NCBI RefSeq assembly: GCF_900115905.1
Contig: NZ_FOYD01000003.1
Span: forward strand, 248,001-312,000
DNA from: Halopseudomonas formosensis
GTDB lineage: Bacteria; Pseudomonadota; Gammaproteobacteria; Pseudomonadales; Pseudomonadaceae
Length of the DNA stretch: 64,000 nt
Direction: 5' to 3'
Shown here: positions 42,933 to 52,831 of the stretch, in pieces
Layout of the letters: every line of letters starts with the position of its first letter
Numbering within the stretch: the stretch's first letter is position 1
Position numbers and translations under genes: made by a program
Notes under the pieces: model-generated
What the model was told of the DNA's origin: nothing
Seen by the model: only the letters and a program-made list of their open reading frames with translations
Databases searched by the model: none

Positions 42933-42990
42933 TCCTGACCTTCTGGGTCGGGAAGCCGGGTGATGAGTGGAACCTTCTGGGTTGCTCATC
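42933..42990 (+). ncRNA. Twin hairpins with shared ACCTTCTGGGT (putative structured RNA)
   Basis: Hairpin 1 (42933-42953) pairs TCCTGACC with GGTCGGGA around loop TTCTG. Hairpin 2 (42962-42990) pairs GATGAG with CTCATC and AACC with GGTT around the same loop TTCTG. The strand and whether this is a separate RNA or part of the Lrp leader are unknown. Confidence 0.35.
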
Positions 42991-43164
42991 CCAGTCCTGC
43001 TCTTTTGAAGCGGCTGGTTGGACGCGCCGGCTGGCGTTGAAACATGTGGCTATATTACTCAGGCGACCGCGCCATTTCTTTTCTTTTATTGCCCATCCAA
43101 CGCTATACTCCGCAACAATTCACTAATAACCACCCATTTCAAGCAAGAGAACAGGAGCGCCGCC

Positions 43165-43653
43165 ATGATGCCCACCGATCTAGACCGCTACGACCTGAAA
43201 ATCCTTGCGGCACTGCAGGAAAACGCTGCCATCAGCAATCAGGAGCTGGCCGACCGCATCGGCCTGTCGCCATCGCCCTGCTCGCGACGGGTCAAGCAGC
43301 TGGAGGAAGCCGGCTACATCCTGCGCCAGGTGGCTCTGCTTGACCCGCACAAGCTTGGCCTGACGCTCACGGCCTTTGTCATGGTCGGCATGGACAGGCA
43401 TACTCCCGACCGTTTTGCCCACTTCGAGGACACCATCCGCCAGTGCCCGGAGGTGCTCAACTGCGCCCTGGTAACCGGAATGGACGCCGATTACCAGTTG
43501 CGCGTGGTGGTGCAGGACATGGATCATTATCAGCAGTTCCTGCTGGGCACCCTGACGCGGATCGAAGGCGTGTCCAGCGTACGTTCGAGCTTTGTGCTCA
43601 ACCAGGTGGTCTCCAGCACGGAATTGCCCCTCAATCATCTGGTCAACAGATAA
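43165..43653 (+). CDS. Lrp/AsnC family transcriptional regulator
   Basis: A 162-residue regulator with an N-terminal winged helix-turn-helix (LDRYDLKILAALQENAAISNQELADRIGLSPSPCSRRVKQLE) and a C-terminal RAM ligand-binding domain (GMDADYQLRVVVQDMDHYQQFL). The PSPCSRRVKQLE recognition region is common in BkdR/Lrp-type activators of amino-acid catabolism. No target gene is obvious nearby. AGGAG lies 7-9 bases before ATGATG; the first ATG was taken. Confidence 0.92.
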   Translation: MMPTDLDRYDLKILAALQENAAISNQELADRIGLSPSPCSRRVKQLEEAGYILRQVALLDPHKLGLTLTAFVMVGMDRHTPDRFAHFEDTIRQCPEVLNCALVTGMDADYQLRVVVQDMDHYQQFLLGTLTRIEGVSSVRSSFVLNQVVSSTELPLNHLVNR

Positions 43654-43675
43654 ACACCCCTTGCCGGAGGACCCC

Positions 43676-43879
43676 GTGAGCTACGAAGAATTCGAAGCCC
43701 TTGCCCTGCCCCTGACCATCTTCGCGCTGGTTGCCTTCATGGGCTTCATCGTCTGGGATCTGGCCAAGCAATCCAAGGCCGGCCGCTGGGGCACAGCGGT
43801 GCTGTTCTTCGCCCTGGGCCTGGGCGTGGTCGGCTTCGTGATCAAGGCAATCATCCTGGGCAATGTCGAAGGTTTCTGA
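43676..43879 (+). CDS. DUF2788 small membrane protein
   Basis: A 67-residue protein with two transmembrane helices (about 12-30 and 40-62) and the DUF2788 pattern [28 protein letters not shown]. Function is unknown. It starts at GTG with an excellent GGAGG site 6 bases upstream, 22 bases after the Lrp gene. Its end overlaps the RluE-like gene by 17 bases. Confidence 0.88.
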   Translation: MSYEEFEALALPLTIFALVAFMGFIVWDLAKQSKAGRWGTAVLFFALGLGVVGFVIKAIILGNVEGF

Positions 43880-44498
43880 CCCGGCGGGCCGGCGGCAGCG
43901 CCCCGCCGCGACGCGACCCGATCGACGCCCCCGACGCCAGCCGGCTGCGCGTCCGGCGGTGCCCCGTCTGATCGCACTGAACAAGCCCTTCGATGTGCTG
44001 ACCCAGTTCACCGATGATCAGGGCCGGGCAACCCTCAGGGACTTCGTGGATATTCCCGGCATCTATGCCGCTGGGCGGCTGGACCGGGACAGCGAGGGCC
44101 TGCTGCTGCTGACCAACGATGGTCGCCTGCAGGCACGGATCACCGACCCCAGACACAAGCTGGCCAAGACCTACTGGGTGCAGGTCGAGGGCGAGCCGAC
44201 CGCCGAGCAGCTGGCGCAGCTGCGGGCCGGTCCGCTGCTCAATGACGGTCCGACCCGTCCAGCCGAGGTGGAACAGATGGCCGAGCCGGCCCTGTGGCCC
44301 CGCCAGCCACCGGTGCGCTTTCGCAAGAGCATTCCCACCAGCTGGCTGGCGATCACCATACGCGAAGGACGTAATCGCCAGGTAAGACGCATGACCGCTG
44401 CCGTGGGATTGCCCACTCTGCGACTGGTCAGGGTGCGGATCGGGGATTGGGAGCTGGGTGACCTGCAGCCGGGCGAGTGGCGCGAGCTGCCCTGTTGA
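43863..44498 (+). CDS. rluE: 23S rRNA pseudouridine synthase RluE-like
   Basis: A 211-residue RsuA/RluE-family pseudouridine synthase. The catalytic motif is [17 protein letters not shown] with Asp near residue 74, followed by [11 protein letters not shown] and [23 protein letters not shown]. There is no S4 domain, consistent with RluE, which modifies U2457 in 23S rRNA. A basic arginine/proline tail of about 33 residues opens the protein. It overlaps the DUF2788 gene by 17 bases. Confidence 0.88.
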   Translation: MSKVSDPAGRRQRPAATRPDRRPRRQPAARPAVPRLIALNKPFDVLTQFTDDQGRATLRDFVDIPGIYAAGRLDRDSEGLLLLTNDGRLQARITDPRHKLAKTYWVQVEGEPTAEQLAQLRAGPLLNDGPTRPAEVEQMAEPALWPRQPPVRFRKSIPTSWLAITIREGRNRQVRRMTAAVGLPTLRLVRVRIGDWELGDLQPGEWRELPC

Positions 44499-44519
44499 GC
44501 CCGGCGGAGGCCACCGCGT

Positions 44520-44942
44520 TCAGTAGCGCCAGCCGAGGCGGCGGAACACGAACCCCATCAGCCAGGCCGGACCGATCAGCAGAAACTGCACATCTTTGAA
44601 GAAGGACGGTTTCTTGCCTTCCACGTGGTGACCGATGAACTGGCCGATCCAGGCCACCACGAAAATTGCCACACAGGGCCAGAAAACCACCGGCATCAGA
44701 TGCAGGATCCACAGCATCACCAGACCCTGCAGCGCCATGACCAGCGCCAGCTGCCAGGACAGCACCACATAGAAGGCCAGCGCCAGGCCGAGCACCACGG
44801 CCGCCACCAGCGGATGGAGCGCCCAGAGCATGCCCAGTACGCTGAAGGTGATCAGCGGCACGCAGACCCAGTGCACCAGTTTGTTCAAAGGGTTGCGATG
44901 GCTCTCGCCATACTCATCGAACCATTGCTCTACGGTCTTCAT
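44520..44942 (-). CDS. DUF962/Mpo1-like membrane protein
   Basis: A 140-residue membrane protein with about four helices and the DUF962 signature EQWFDEYGESHRNPLNKLVHWVCVPL plus GHHVEGKKPSFFKDVQFLLIGPAWLM. Yeast Mpo1 is an Fe2+-dependent 2-hydroxy fatty acid dioxygenase in this family, and the conserved histidines (His17-type, HW and HH) are retained; bacterial function is unproven. The start MKTVEQ was chosen for homology and the AGGGAAG upstream. Confidence 0.88.
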   Translation of the reverse strand: MKTVEQWFDEYGESHRNPLNKLVHWVCVPLITFSVLGMLWALHPLVAAVVLGLALAFYVVLSWQLALVMALQGLVMLWILHLMPVVFWPCVAIFVVAWIGQFIGHHVEGKKPSFFKDVQFLLIGPAWLMGFVFRRLGWRY

Positions 44943-45059
44943 CAGCAGCTTCCCTCGCGAGTTATTGTTATAGTCAGCGGTCATCAGCGGCGGCCCTGCC
45001 TGTTACGGCGGCGACCCGCCCACATACCGATACCTGACCTTCGATGGTAAGCTTAACGC

Positions 45060-45860
45060 ATGAATACGCCTACTCCTTTTCGTCCCGTTGTTCTCTGTCT
45101 TTCCGGCCATGACCCCAGCGGTGGTGCCGGCCTGCAGGCCGATATCGAGGCGTTGCTGGCCCAGGGCTGTCATGCCGCCCCCACGGTGACCGCGCTGACC
45201 GTGCAGAACACGGTGAATGTCAGCGATTTCCGCGTACTGGATCGCGAATGGGTACTGGCCCAGGCCAATGCCGTGCTCAACGACATGCCGGTGGCGGCGG
45301 TCAAGCTGGGCATGCTCGGCAATCTGGAAATGGTCGACACCGTGGTGGAGATACTGCAGGCCCACCCGCACCTGCCGCTGGTCTGCGACCCAGTGCTGCG
45401 CGCCGGCGGTGGCGGCTCGCTGGGCAAGGATGAGGTCGGTTATACGATGCGCGAGAAACTGCTGCCGCTGGCCCGCATCGTCACCCCCAACCTGCCCGAA
45501 GCACGCATCCTCGCCGAGCTGCCCGAGGGCACCGCGGACGAATGCGCAGAAAAACTCATGCCGCTGTGCCAGAACCTGCTGATCACCGGCGGTCACGGCA
45601 CCGAGCAGGAAGTGCATAACCGCCTGTACTGCCAGGATGGCAGCGAACATACCTTCACCTGTGCCCGCCTGCCCGGCGAGTACCATGGTTCCGGCTGTAC
45701 CCTGGCCAGCACCCTGGCCGGACGCCTGGCGCTGGGCGAGGATCTGGTCAGCGCCGTGGAGAATGCCCTGGACTACACCTGGCGCACCCTGCGCGACGCC
45801 GAGCGGCCGGGGCAGGGTCAGTATGTACCGCGCCGTCTGCCGCTGGACTTCTGCCAGTGA
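45060..45860 (+). CDS. thiD: Hydroxymethylpyrimidine/phosphomethylpyrimidine kinase ThiD
   Basis: A 266-residue ribokinase-fold kinase phosphorylating HMP and HMP-P in thiamine synthesis. The family blocks are [17 protein letters not shown] at the N terminus, [23 protein letters not shown] and, near the C terminus, [18 protein letters not shown] with the catalytic Cys region. Its stop overlaps the thiE start (GTGA), so the two are translationally coupled. Confidence 0.94.
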   Translation: MNTPTPFRPVVLCLSGHDPSGGAGLQADIEALLAQGCHAAPTVTALTVQNTVNVSDFRVLDREWVLAQANAVLNDMPVAAVKLGMLGNLEMVDTVVEILQAHPHLPLVCDPVLRAGGGGSLGKDEVGYTMREKLLPLARIVTPNLPEARILAELPEGTADECAEKLMPLCQNLLITGGHGTEQEVHNRLYCQDGSEHTFTCARLPGEYHGSGCTLASTLAGRLALGEDLVSAVENALDYTWRTLRDAERPGQGQYVPRRLPLDFCQ

Positions 45861-46483
45861 GCCCGCGCGGCCTCTACGCCATCACCGACAGCGCCCTGCT
45901 CGCCGATGGCCGCCTGCTGCCCTGGGTCGAGGCGAGCCTGGCCGGCGGTGCCCGACTCCTGCAGTACCGGGACAAGAGCAGGGACAGCGTGCGCCGGCGG
46001 GAAGAGGCCGGCCAGCTGAGAACGCTGTGCGCGCAGTACGGTACCGAGCTGCTGATCAACGATGATCTGGCCCTGGCCAGCGAACTCGGGGTCGGTGTGC
46101 ACCTGGGCCTGGAGGATGGCAGCCTGCAGGAAGCCCGTGCCGAGCTGGGGCCGGAAGCCATCGTCGGCGCCACCTGCCACGCCAGCCTGGCCAATGCCGA
46201 AGCCGCGCTGGCCGCCGGCGCCAGCTATATTGCCTTCGGCCGTTTCTTCGACTCCCGGACCAAGCCCGGCGCCCCGGCCGCCACCCTGGAACTGCTGGAG
46301 CAGGCCCGCGAGCGCTTCAGCGCTCCCATCGTCGCCATCGGCGGCATCACCCTGGAACGCGCCCCACAACTGATCTCCGCCGGCGCCGATCTGCTGGCAG
46401 TCATCCACGGCCTGTTCGGTGCGGACTCGGCCGAGGCCGTGCGCCAGCGCGCCGAGGCCTTCACCACCCTATTCAAGCATTGA
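45857..46483 (+). CDS. thiE: Thiamine phosphate synthase ThiE
   Basis: A 208-residue TIM-barrel enzyme joining HMP-PP and the thiazole phosphate. Recognised from [29 protein letters not shown] and [36 protein letters not shown], and the phosphate-binding VAIGGIT. It begins at a GTG overlapping the thiD stop. It is followed after 11 bases by hemL on the same strand. Confidence 0.94.
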   Translation: MSPRGLYAITDSALLADGRLLPWVEASLAGGARLLQYRDKSRDSVRRREEAGQLRTLCAQYGTELLINDDLALASELGVGVHLGLEDGSLQEARAELGPEAIVGATCHASLANAEAALAAGASYIAFGRFFDSRTKPGAPAATLELLEQARERFSAPIVAIGGITLERAPQLISAGADLLAVIHGLFGADSAEAVRQRAEAFTTLFKH

Positions 46484-46494
46484 GAGATAACCCC

Positions 46495-47775
46495 ATGTCC
46501 CGTTCAGAATCCCTGTTTGCCAGTGCTCAGAAACACATCCCCGGTGGCGTCAACTCGCCGGTGCGGGCCTTCCGCAGCGTCGGCGGCAGCCCGCTGTTCA
46601 TCAAGCATGCCGAAGGGGCCTACATCATCGACGAGGATGACCGCCGTTATGTGGATTATGTCGGCTCCTGGGGCCCGATGATCCTGGGTCATGGTCACCC
46701 CGAGGTGCTTGAGGCGGTGCGCCGCCAGCTCGAGCATGGCTTGTCCTACGGCGCCCCCACCGCCATGGAAACCGAGATGGCGGAGCTGGTGTGCTCGCTG
46801 GTGCCGTCCATGGACATGGTGCGCATGGTCAGCTCCGGTACCGAGGCGACCATGAGCGCCATCCGCCTGGCCCGGGGTTACACCGGCCGCGACACCATCA
46901 TCAAGTTCGAGGGCTGCTACCACGGTCACTCCGACAGCCTGCTGGTCAAGGCCGGCTCCGGCGCCCTGACCTTCGGCGTACCCAGCTCGCCGGGCGTACC
47001 GGCGGCCTTTGCCCAGCACACCCTGACCCTGCCCTATAACGACATTGCTGCCGTGCGTGAAACGCTCAGCCGGGTCGGCAATGAAATCGCCTGCATCATC
47101 GTCGAACCGGTGGCCGGCAACATGAACTGCGTACCGCCGGTACCGGGCTTCCTCGAAGGCCTGCGCGAGGCCTGTGACGAACATGGTGTCGTGCTGATCT
47201 TCGACGAGGTGATGACCGGTTTCCGCGTGGCACTGGGCGGCGCTCAGGCCCATTTCGGCGTGACCCCGGATCTGTCCACCTTCGGCAAAATCGTCGGCGG
47301 CGGCATGCCGGTGGGCGCCTTCGGCGGCAAGCGTGAAATCATGCAGCACATCTCGCCGCTGGGTCCGGTCTACCAGGCCGGCACCCTGTCGGGCAACCCG
47401 CTGGCCATGGCCGCCGGTCTGACCACCCTGAAACTCATCAGCCGCCCCGGCTTCCATGACGAGCTGGCCGCCTACACCAGCCGGCTGCTGCAGGGCCTGC
47501 AGGACCGCGCCGATGCCGCCAGCGTGCCCTTCGTCACCACCCAGGTGGGCGGCATGTTCGGTCTGTACTTCAGCGGCGCCGATGCCATCCAGACCTTCGA
47601 GGATGTCATGGCCAGTGATGCCGAGCGCTTCAGCAAGTTCTTCCACCTGATGCTGGACCAGGGCGTGTACCTGGCGCCCAGTGCCTATGAGGCCGGCTTT
47701 ACCTCCATCGCCCACGGCGAGGCGGAACTGCAGCTGACCCTGGACGCCGCCGAACGCGCCTTCGCCGCACTCTGA
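46495..47775 (+). CDS. hemL: Glutamate-1-semialdehyde 2,1-aminomutase HemL
   Basis: A 426-residue PLP enzyme making 5-aminolevulinate for haem and cobalamin-type tetrapyrroles in the C5 pathway. It opens [23 protein letters not shown]. It contains [34 protein letters not shown] and the PLP-lysine segment [29 protein letters not shown] precedes the ATG. Its length is standard (about 426). Confidence 0.97.
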   Translation: MSRSESLFASAQKHIPGGVNSPVRAFRSVGGSPLFIKHAEGAYIIDEDDRRYVDYVGSWGPMILGHGHPEVLEAVRRQLEHGLSYGAPTAMETEMAELVCSLVPSMDMVRMVSSGTEATMSAIRLARGYTGRDTIIKFEGCYHGHSDSLLVKAGSGALTFGVPSSPGVPAAFAQHTLTLPYNDIAAVRETLSRVGNEIACIIVEPVAGNMNCVPPVPGFLEGLREACDEHGVVLIFDEVMTGFRVALGGAQAHFGVTPDLSTFGKIVGGGMPVGAFGGKREIMQHISPLGPVYQAGTLSGNPLAMAAGLTTLKLISRPGFHDELAAYTSRLLQGLQDRADAASVPFVTTQVGGMFGLYFSGADAIQTFEDVMASDAERFSKFFHLMLDQGVYLAPSAYEAGFTSIAHGEAELQLTLDAAERAFAAL

Positions 47776-47894
47776 GTCCCGCCCCGAACGGGGTTCTCCA
47801 CTGCGCATCCACCGCCGGCCAGCCCGGCGGTTGGCGCCGACGCGGATTCCAGCGCACAATGACACCTGACGCATCAGCCAACGGGCCCCTGACC

Positions 47895-48482
47895 ATGACC
47901 AGACCGCTCCGCTCTCTCCTGTTCTGCACCCTGTTCGGACTGGGCCTGGGCTCCGTGCCGGCCCTGGCCCAGAACGACGAGCCGCTGGTGATCAGCACCG
48001 AGGAACACTGCGCGCTCAACCGCGTGGATGATGACAACCTGCCCCTGGCGCTGGACAGCTGCCGCAGCATGGCCGAGGCCGATGACATGCAGGCGCAGTT
48101 CGAGATGGGGGAGTTCTACTACCATGGCGAGCGCAGCGAGCGGGACCTGGCGCAGGCGCTCAAGTGGTACGAACGCGCCTCGATCCAGGGGCACCCCGAT
48201 GCCCAGTACCGCCTCGGCCTGATGCACGCCACCGGTGAGGGCGTGGAGCGCAACCTGCCCCAGGCCTACATCATGCTGAAGATGGCTGCAGTCAATGGTC
48301 AGGACGCCGCCATGGATGCCAGTGATCGCCTGGCCGAAGAGATGAACGAGGAGGAGATTGCCTCAGCGACCCAGGTGCTGGGCACGCTGTTCCGCAATTA
48401 TCTGCGCCATATCCGGGAAGAGCAGCTGCGCCGGCTGCATCCGGAGTTGCTGGAAGAGGAGCTGCAACCCGAGATGGAGTGA
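47895..48482 (+). CDS. Exported Sel1-repeat protein
   Basis: A 195-residue exported protein with a signal peptide (residues 1-27, ending VPALA before QNDEP). Two Sel1-like repeats follow (AQFEMGEFYYHGERSERDLAQALKWYERAS and AQYRLGLMHATGEGVERNLPQAYIMLKMA). Sel1 proteins act as protein-interaction scaffolds. The C-terminal part is acidic and helical. No good ribosome binding site is visible, and another in-frame ATG lies 36 bases upstream. Its location after hemL matches the P. aeruginosa order. Confidence 0.88.
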   Translation: MTRPLRSLLFCTLFGLGLGSVPALAQNDEPLVISTEEHCALNRVDDDNLPLALDSCRSMAEADDMQAQFEMGEFYYHGERSERDLAQALKWYERASIQGHPDAQYRLGLMHATGEGVERNLPQAYIMLKMAAVNGQDAAMDASDRLAEEMNEEEIASATQVLGTLFRNYLRHIREEQLRRLHPELLEEELQPEME

Positions 48483-48490
48483 GCCGGGGC

Positions 48491-48832
48491 TCACCCCTGC
48501 CCCGACCCCGGACCGGGCGGCAGCGGAAAGGACATCACGTTGCTGCCACCCTTGGCCTCGCTGATCTTGGCCTGACCGACACGCTCCACCTCGTCGATGC
48601 GCACTATGGCGTGCAGCGGGATGAAGCTGCGGTTGACGCCTTCGAACTGGTTCTTGAGCTTTTCCTCGCCCGGGTCGACCAGCATCTGCGAACGCTCGCC
48701 AAACACCAGCTCCTCGACCTCGAGAAAGCCCCACAGCTCGCTCTGGAAGATCTGGCGGGCATAGATTTCAAACACCTGCCCCTGATTGAGGAAAATCACC
48801 CGGAAGATGGGCTGCTGCTTGTCTTTGCTCAT
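48491..48832 (-). CDS. DUF1820 family protein
   Basis: A 113-residue soluble protein of the DUF1820 family, recognised from PIFRVIFLNQGQVFEIYARQIFQS and PGEEKLKNQFEGVNRSFIPLHAIVRIDEVE. No function is known. It stands on the opposite strand between the Sel1 gene and miaB, as in P. aeruginosa. Confidence 0.9.
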   Translation of the reverse strand: MSKDKQQPIFRVIFLNQGQVFEIYARQIFQSELWGFLEVEELVFGERSQMLVDPGEEKLKNQFEGVNRSFIPLHAIVRIDEVERVGQAKISEAKGGSNVMSFPLPPGPGSGQG

Positions 48833-48964
48833 GGACTCGTACGTTACACCACAGGTCAGTAATGCCGGGCGCCGAAACGCCGGATTGAAGGTCGCGGATC
48901 ATAGCACATCCGCGAGCGCTGCAAGCACCCGACCACCACCATCACATTGCCCGGGTCAAGCGTG

Positions 48965-48970
48965 TATAAT
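48965..48970 (+). promoter_or_regulatory. Putative -10 box (TGTATAAT) of miaB
   Basis: An extended -10 element TGTATAAT lies 36 bases before the miaB ATG. The -35 region (TCACAT at 17-bp spacing) is poor, so this rests on the -10 match alone. Confidence 0.5.
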
Positions 48971-49005
48971 CGCCGTTTTTCTCCACGAGTCACCCCCGCA
49001 AACCC

Positions 49006-50346
49006 ATGGCAAAGAAACTTTTTATCCAGACCCACGGCTGCCAGATGAACGAGTACGACAGCTCGCGCATGGCAGATCTGCTCGGCGAATATCAGGCGAT
49101 GGAGCTGACCGACAGTCCCGAAGAGGCTGACGTGATCCTGCTCAACACCTGCTCGATTCGCGAGAAGGCGCAGGAGAAGGTGTTCTCCGAGCTGGGGCGC
49201 TGGCGACCGCTGAAGGAGAAGAATCCCGACCTCATCATCGGCGTCGGCGGCTGTGTTGCCAGCCAGGAAGGGACCGCCATCCGCGAGCGGGCTTCCTATG
49301 TGGACGTGGTGTTCGGCCCTCAGACCCTGCACCGTCTGCCGGAGATGATCGACGCCGCGCGCACCACCGGTGCTCCCCAGGTAGACGTATCCTTCCCCGA
49401 GATCGAGAAGTTCGACCGCCTGCCCGAGCCCCGGGTCGATGGCCCGACCGCCTATGTTTCGGTCATGGAAGGCTGCAGCAAGTACTGCAGCTTCTGTGTG
49501 GTGCCCTACACCCGGGGCGAGGAAGTCAGCCGTCCCTTCGATGACGTGCTGGCCGAGTGCGTGCACCTGGCCGAGAACGGCGTGCGCGAGATCACCCTGC
49601 TGGGCCAGAACGTCAATGGCTACCGGGGCGAGACCCATGATGGCGGCATCGCCGACCTGGCCGATCTGATCCGGGTGATCGCCCAGATCGACGGCATTGA
49701 TCGGATACGCTACACCACCTCGCACCCGCTGGAGTTCTCCGACAGCCTGATCCAGGCCCACGCCGAAGTACCGGAGCTGGTCAAGTACCTGCATCTGCCG
49801 GTGCAATCGGGCTCCGACCGGGTGCTGGCCGGCATGAAGCGCAACCACACGGTGCTGGAATACAAATCCCGCATCCGCAAGCTCAAGGCGGCGGTGCCGG
49901 ACATCATCCTCAGCTCGGACTTCATCGTCGGCTTCCCCGGGGAGACCGACCGCGACTTCGAGCAGACCATGAAACTGGTGGAAGAAGTCGGCTTCGACTT
50001 CTCCTATTCCTTCATCTACAGCGCCCGCCCCGGCACCCCGGCAGCCGACCTGGTGGATGACACTCCCGCCGAGGTGAAGAAACAGCGCCTGCAGATACTC
50101 CAGGCCCGGCTCAACCAGCAGGGTTTCGAGAACAGCCGTCGCATGGTCGGCACCACCCAGCGCATTCTGGTCACCGACTATTCGAAGAAGGACCCGGGCA
50201 TGCTGCAGGGTCGTACCGAACACAACCGCGTGGTCAACTTCCGCAGCGACAACCCGGCGCTGATCGGCCAGTTTGTGGACGTGCGTATTGATGAGGCCCT
50301 GCCCCACTCCCTGCGCGGCACTCTGCTGAGCGAAACCGTGCACTGA
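49006..50346 (+). CDS. miaB: tRNA-2-methylthio-N6-isopentenyladenosine synthase MiaB
   Basis: A 446-residue radical-SAM methylthiotransferase acting on ms2i6A37 of tRNA. The N-terminal UPF0004 domain has the first cluster cysteines ([25 protein letters not shown]). The radical-SAM motif is [16 protein letters not shown], with three cysteines, and a C-terminal TRAM domain is present (about 378-441). Length and order of domains are normal. Confidence 0.97.
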   Translation: MAKKLFIQTHGCQMNEYDSSRMADLLGEYQAMELTDSPEEADVILLNTCSIREKAQEKVFSELGRWRPLKEKNPDLIIGVGGCVASQEGTAIRERASYVDVVFGPQTLHRLPEMIDAARTTGAPQVDVSFPEIEKFDRLPEPRVDGPTAYVSVMEGCSKYCSFCVVPYTRGEEVSRPFDDVLAECVHLAENGVREITLLGQNVNGYRGETHDGGIADLADLIRVIAQIDGIDRIRYTTSHPLEFSDSLIQAHAEVPELVKYLHLPVQSGSDRVLAGMKRNHTVLEYKSRIRKLKAAVPDIILSSDFIVGFPGETDRDFEQTMKLVEEVGFDFSYSFIYSARPGTPAADLVDDTPAEVKKQRLQILQARLNQQGFENSRRMVGTTQRILVTDYSKKDPGMLQGRTEHNRVVNFRSDNPALIGQFVDVRIDEALPHSLRGTLLSETVH

Positions 50347-50369
50347 GCCAGGCTGCCGCTGCCGCCGGA

Positions 50370-50405
50370 GGCCGCTGGCCGTCCGGCTTTGCAGCGGCCA
50401 TTTTG
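50370..50405 (+). terminator. Terminator candidate after miaB
   Basis: GGCCGCTG and CAGCGGCC form an 8-bp stem with a 14-base loop, followed by ATTTTG, 23 bases after the miaB stop. Confidence 0.5.
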
Positions 50406-50455
50406 CGCGCTATGCTGTGACTTTCCCACTGCCACAAGGCCCCCTGAAGACCAAT

Positions 50456-51469
50456 TTGAACGCTCCCTTGACCATCCATCGTTTCAGTATCGAGCCCGTG
50501 GACTCCCGGCGCTTTGCCAGTCTGTGCGGCCAGTTTGATGAAAACCTGCGCCTGATCGAACAGCGCCTCGGCATCGAGGTGCGCAATCGTGGCAATCATT
50601 TTGAGTTGATTGGCGATCCGGCCATCACCCGCTCGGCCGAGGCGGTGCTGCGTCAGCTGTATCGCGAAACCCGCGATCACCGTGACCTGGAGCCGGAAAC
50701 CGTGCACCTGTATCTTCAGGAGTCCGGTCTGGAGAACCTCAGCGAGGCACTGGCTCAGGACAGCCACCATCAGCCGGTGATACTGCGCACCAAGCGCATG
50801 ACCATCCAGCCCCGGGGTCCGAATCAGCAGAGCTACGTGCGCTCGATCCAGGAGCACGACATCAACTTCGGCATCGGCCCTGCGGGTACCGGCAAGACCT
50901 ATCTGGCGGTGGCCTGCGCCGTGGATGCCCTGGAGCGCGAGCAGATCCGCCGCATCCTGCTGGTGCGCCCGGCGGTGGAAGCCGGCGAGAAGCTGGGCTT
51001 TCTGCCCGGCGACCTGTCGCAGAAGATCGACCCCTACCTGCGCCCCCTGTACGACGCACTGTACGAGATGCTCGGCTTCGAGCAGGTGGCCAAGCTGATC
51101 GAACGCCAGGTGATCGAGGTAGCCCCGCTGGCCTACATGCGCGGCCGCACGCTGAACAACAGCTTCATCATCCTCGATGAGAGTCAGAACACCACCCTGG
51201 AACAGATGAAGATGTTCCTCACGCGGATCGGGTTCGGCTCAACTGCCGTGATCACCGGGGACATCACCCAGGTCGACCTGCCCCGCGGCACGCGCTCGGG
51301 TCTGACCCACGTCATGGAAGTACTCAAGGACGTCAAGGGCATCGGCTTTACCCACTTCCAGTCCAAGGACGTGGTGCGCCATCCGCTGGTGCAGCGCATC
51401 GTCGAGGCCTACGACCGTTTCGACCAGCGTCAGGAGCAGGAGCGCCAGGAGCGCCGTCATGACCATTGA
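50456..51469 (+). CDS. ybeZ: PhoH-like ATPase (YbeZ)
   Basis: A 337-residue PhoH-family ATPase with Walker [33 protein letters not shown] and Walker [12 protein letters not shown]. An N-terminal RNA-binding-like region precedes it. YbeZ works with YbeY in rRNA processing, and ybeY overlaps it by 11 bases here. A TTG start ([10 protein letters not shown]) was chosen because homologues as recalled begin there and a GAAG lies upstream; an in-frame GTG 39 bases earlier is the alternative. Confidence 0.93.
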   Translation: MNAPLTIHRFSIEPVDSRRFASLCGQFDENLRLIEQRLGIEVRNRGNHFELIGDPAITRSAEAVLRQLYRETRDHRDLEPETVHLYLQESGLENLSEALAQDSHHQPVILRTKRMTIQPRGPNQQSYVRSIQEHDINFGIGPAGTGKTYLAVACAVDALEREQIRRILLVRPAVEAGEKLGFLPGDLSQKIDPYLRPLYDALYEMLGFEQVAKLIERQVIEVAPLAYMRGRTLNNSFIILDESQNTTLEQMKMFLTRIGFGSTAVITGDITQVDLPRGTRSGLTHVMEVLKDVKGIGFTHFQSKDVVRHPLVQRIVEAYDRFDQRQEQERQERRHDH

Positions 51470-51917
51470 GGTAGACATACAGAGGGCGACCGACGCGCCC
51501 GATCAACCTGACGACGACAGTCTCATGCGCTGGGCCGCCCTGGCCCTGCGCAACAACCCCGGCAGCGAACTGACCATACGTCTGGTCGATGCCGAGGAGA
51601 GCCAGGAGCTCAATCGGGAGTACCGTCACAAGGACTACCCGACCAATGTCCTGTCCTTCCCTGCAGACCTGCCCCCGGAACTCGAGATCCCCCTGCTGGG
51701 CGATCTGGTCATCTGCGTGCCCGTGGTCAACCGCGAGGCAGCGGAACAGGGAAAGCGGCGCGAGGACCATTGGGCCCATATGGTGATCCATGGCTGCCTG
51801 CACCTGCTGGGCCATGATCACATCGAAGACAGTGAGGCCGAGATCATGGAACAGCTCGAGCGCGAGCTGCTGGCCGAACTGGGCGTTGCCGATCCCTACC
51901 TTGAATCCGACGAGTAA
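51459..51917 (+). CDS. ybeY: Endoribonuclease YbeY (rRNA maturation)
   Basis: A 152-residue zinc-dependent RNase needed for 16S rRNA 3' maturation. The metal site is H111, H115 and H121 in [11 protein letters not shown], and R53/[12 protein letters not shown] is the conserved upstream block. It overlaps ybeZ by 11 bases and is followed after 10 bases by the corC gene, so ybeZ-ybeY-corC form one operon. Confidence 0.96.
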   Translation: MTIEVDIQRATDAPDQPDDDSLMRWAALALRNNPGSELTIRLVDAEESQELNREYRHKDYPTNVLSFPADLPPELEIPLLGDLVICVPVVNREAAEQGKRREDHWAHMVIHGCLHLLGHDHIEDSEAEIMEQLERELLAELGVADPYLESDE

Positions 51918-51927
51918 TGAGAGAGCC

Positions 51928-52767
51928 ATGAGCGAAGATCGACCGAGCAGCGGACACAGGTCCTGGCTGGAGAAGCTAGTTCAGCCCTTTGCCCAGGAAC
52001 CGCGCAGTCGCCAGGAATTGCTTGAGGTCTTGCGTACCGCCCAGCGCAACGAGGTGCTGGATCTGGAAGCACTGAGCATTATCGAGGGAGCCCTTCAGGT
52101 GGCGGACATGCAGGTCCGGGATATCATGATTCCCCGGTCGCAGATGAACACCATCAAGGCCAGCCAGACACCCCGGGAGTTCCTCCCAGCGATCATCGAG
52201 GCGGCCCACTCGCGGTTCCCGGTCATCGGCGAAAGCATCGATGACGTGCTCGGCATCCTGCTGGCCAAGGATCTGCTGCCCCTGCTGCTGGAGGGCAACA
52301 CCGAGCGCTTCAACATCAAGGACGTGCTGCGCCCGGCTACCTGCGTGCCCGAGTCCAAGCGCCTGAATGTCCTGCTCAAGGAATTCCGCGCTACCCATAA
52401 CCACATGGCCATCGTCATCGACGAGTACGGCGGCGTGTCCGGGCTGATCACTATCGAGGACGTGCTTGAACAGATCGTCGGCGACATCGAGGACGAGCAC
52501 GATTTCGATGATGAGGAATATATCAAGGCCCTGCCCTCCGGCGACTATCTGGTCAAGGGGCTGACGCCAATCGAGGACTTCAACGAGGAGTTCGAGACGG
52601 ATTTCTCCGACGAGGAGTTCGATACCTTCGGCGGACTGGTGATGAATGCCTTCGGTCATCTGCCTAAGCGCAACGAGATCGTCGAACTGGATGGCTTCCG
52701 CGTCCGCATCCTGAATGCCGACAGCCGCCGCATCCACCTGCTGCGGGTCAGCCTGATCCAGCCCTGA
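51928..52767 (+). CDS. corC: CorC/YbeX CBS-domain protein
   Basis: A 279-residue soluble protein with two CBS domains (about 65-120 and 130-190) and a C-terminal CorC_HlyC transporter-associated domain (about 200-279). It lacks the N-terminal DUF21 membrane domain, which fits CorC/YbeX, linked to Mg2+/Co2+ efflux and ribosome homeostasis. The start MSEDRP has GAGAG upstream. It lies between ybeY and lnt in the usual order. Confidence 0.94.
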   Translation: MSEDRPSSGHRSWLEKLVQPFAQEPRSRQELLEVLRTAQRNEVLDLEALSIIEGALQVADMQVRDIMIPRSQMNTIKASQTPREFLPAIIEAAHSRFPVIGESIDDVLGILLAKDLLPLLLEGNTERFNIKDVLRPATCVPESKRLNVLLKEFRATHNHMAIVIDEYGGVSGLITIEDVLEQIVGDIEDEHDFDDEEYIKALPSGDYLVKGLTPIEDFNEEFETDFSDEEFDTFGGLVMNAFGHLPKRNEIVELDGFRVRILNADSRRIHLLRVSLIQP

Positions 52768-52831
52768 GGCATTGCCTGCCCGATGACGGGGCCTGCAACC
52801 GATGACGATGATGGTTTGACACGAGGAACCC

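Larger units (their letters stand above)
42853..43164. other. 312-bp intergenic region before Lrp-type gene
   Basis: No gene is seen. It holds the fieF terminator, two tandem hairpins with the shared sequence ACCTTCTGGGT (42933-42990), and an AT-rich stretch (43055-43150) that probably contains the Lrp-gene promoter. Confidence 0.55.

Noticed and set aside
46504-47874. A 456-codon open frame antisense to hemL
   Set aside because: Same cause: the complement of a highly biased gene. No recognisable protein features.
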